This document shows, piece by piece, positions 5,399 through 5,593 of a DNA stretch of 5,593 nt. A program made the position numbers and the translations under genes. Every line of letters begins with the position of its first letter. The first letter of the stretch is position 1. The stretch is from SYFY01 sp043719475 (lineage in GTDB: Bacteria; Pseudomonadota; Gammaproteobacteria; Pseudomonadales; Azotimanducaceae), in NCBI GenBank assembly GCA_043719475.1, contig JAYSTS010000173.1, positions 1 through 5,593 of the forward strand, in the 5' to 3' direction. The notes beneath the pieces are model-generated. The model was not told the origin of the DNA, did not search any database, and was given only the letters and a program-made list of their open reading frames with translations.

Positions 5399-5593
5399 AT
5401 GCATCCTGGAATGGTTGCCGCCCAGACGCCTGACAAGATTGCCTACGTGATCGCCGAGACCGGTCTTGCGGTCAGCTTCGGAGAACTCGAACGAGGGGCC
5501 AATCAGGGTGCGCATCTGTTTCGGAAGCTGGGTCTGAAGCGTGGCGACCACATCGCCATTCTGCTCGAGAACCACCCGCGCTTTTTCCAGATT
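5399..5593 (+). CDS. Acyl-CoA synthetase / AMP-dependent ligase (ANL superfamily), N-terminal part
   Basis: Only the first 65 codons are in the window; the gene continues past the right edge. The translation begins MHPGMVAAQTPDKIAYVI, followed by VSFGELERGANQGAHLF and GLKRGDHIAILLENHPRFF. This is the classic N-terminal layout of AMP-binding acyl-CoA synthetases: a PDK-x-A opening, a [TS][YF]-x-E-L helix start, a G-[LV]-x-x-G-D turn, and the hydrophobic strand ending in N-x-P-x-F. These enzymes activate a carboxylic acid to an acyl-adenylate and then an acyl-CoA. The core AMP-binding motif and the substrate-determining region lie outside the window, so chain length or substrate cannot be inferred. 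It starts 4 bp after the msrB stop, so co-transcription is likely. The short MHPG start resembles a subgroup often annotated as long-chain fatty-acid CoA ligase. Confidence 0.85.
   Translation, partial: MHPGMVAAQTPDKIAYVIAETGLAVSFGELERGANQGAHLFRKLGLKRGDHIAILLENHPRFFQI

Overview
The window is a densely packed chromosomal segment of a proteobacterium, most likely an environmental gammaproteobacterium. The evidence is the gene content: an EpmC-type EF-P hydroxylase (a gammaproteobacterial family), an AlaA-type alanine aminotransferase divergent from msrB, moderately high GC, and ATGA-type gene overlaps. No tRNA, rRNA, CRISPR array, phage gene or transposase gene is visible. Almost every base is coding; the only non-coding gaps are about 25 bp (3133-3157), 13 bp (3629-3641) and 79 bp (4902-4980).

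Left block (1-3132, plus strand): four tightly packed genes that look like one operon. They are the 3' part of a gamma-glutamylcyclotransferase-fold protein, epmC (hydroxylation of modified elongation factor P), an FAD-dependent oxidoreductase of the L-2-hydroxyglutarate oxidase family, and an ATP-NAD kinase-like protein (COG3199/AcoX-related). Successive genes overlap or nearly touch.

The most unusual feature is inside the last of these genes. A near-perfect palindromic element at 2801-2873 has 22-nt arms with one mismatch and a 29-nt centre. It looks like a small mobile, MITE-like palindrome inserted in frame. Removing 69 nt (a 65-nt core plus one 4-nt CTAG copy) restores a continuous sequence that resembles the family, so the protein appears to have gained 23 residues without losing its frame.

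Middle block (3158-4901, minus strand): alaA followed 13 bp downstream by a GTG-started conserved hypothetical gene with a good ribosome binding site, probably co-transcribed. This block converges on the left operon across a short junction carrying an 11-bp tandem repeat and a 12-bp palindrome.

Right block (4981-5593, plus strand): msrB (methionine-R-sulfoxide reductase), divergent from alaA across a 79-bp promoter region. It is followed 4 bp later by the start of an acyl-CoA synthetase (AMP-binding) gene whose strong Shine-Dalgarno lies inside the msrB 3' end; this gene runs off the window. Functionally the region is central-metabolism and protein-maintenance housekeeping, with one probable small palindromic insertion.
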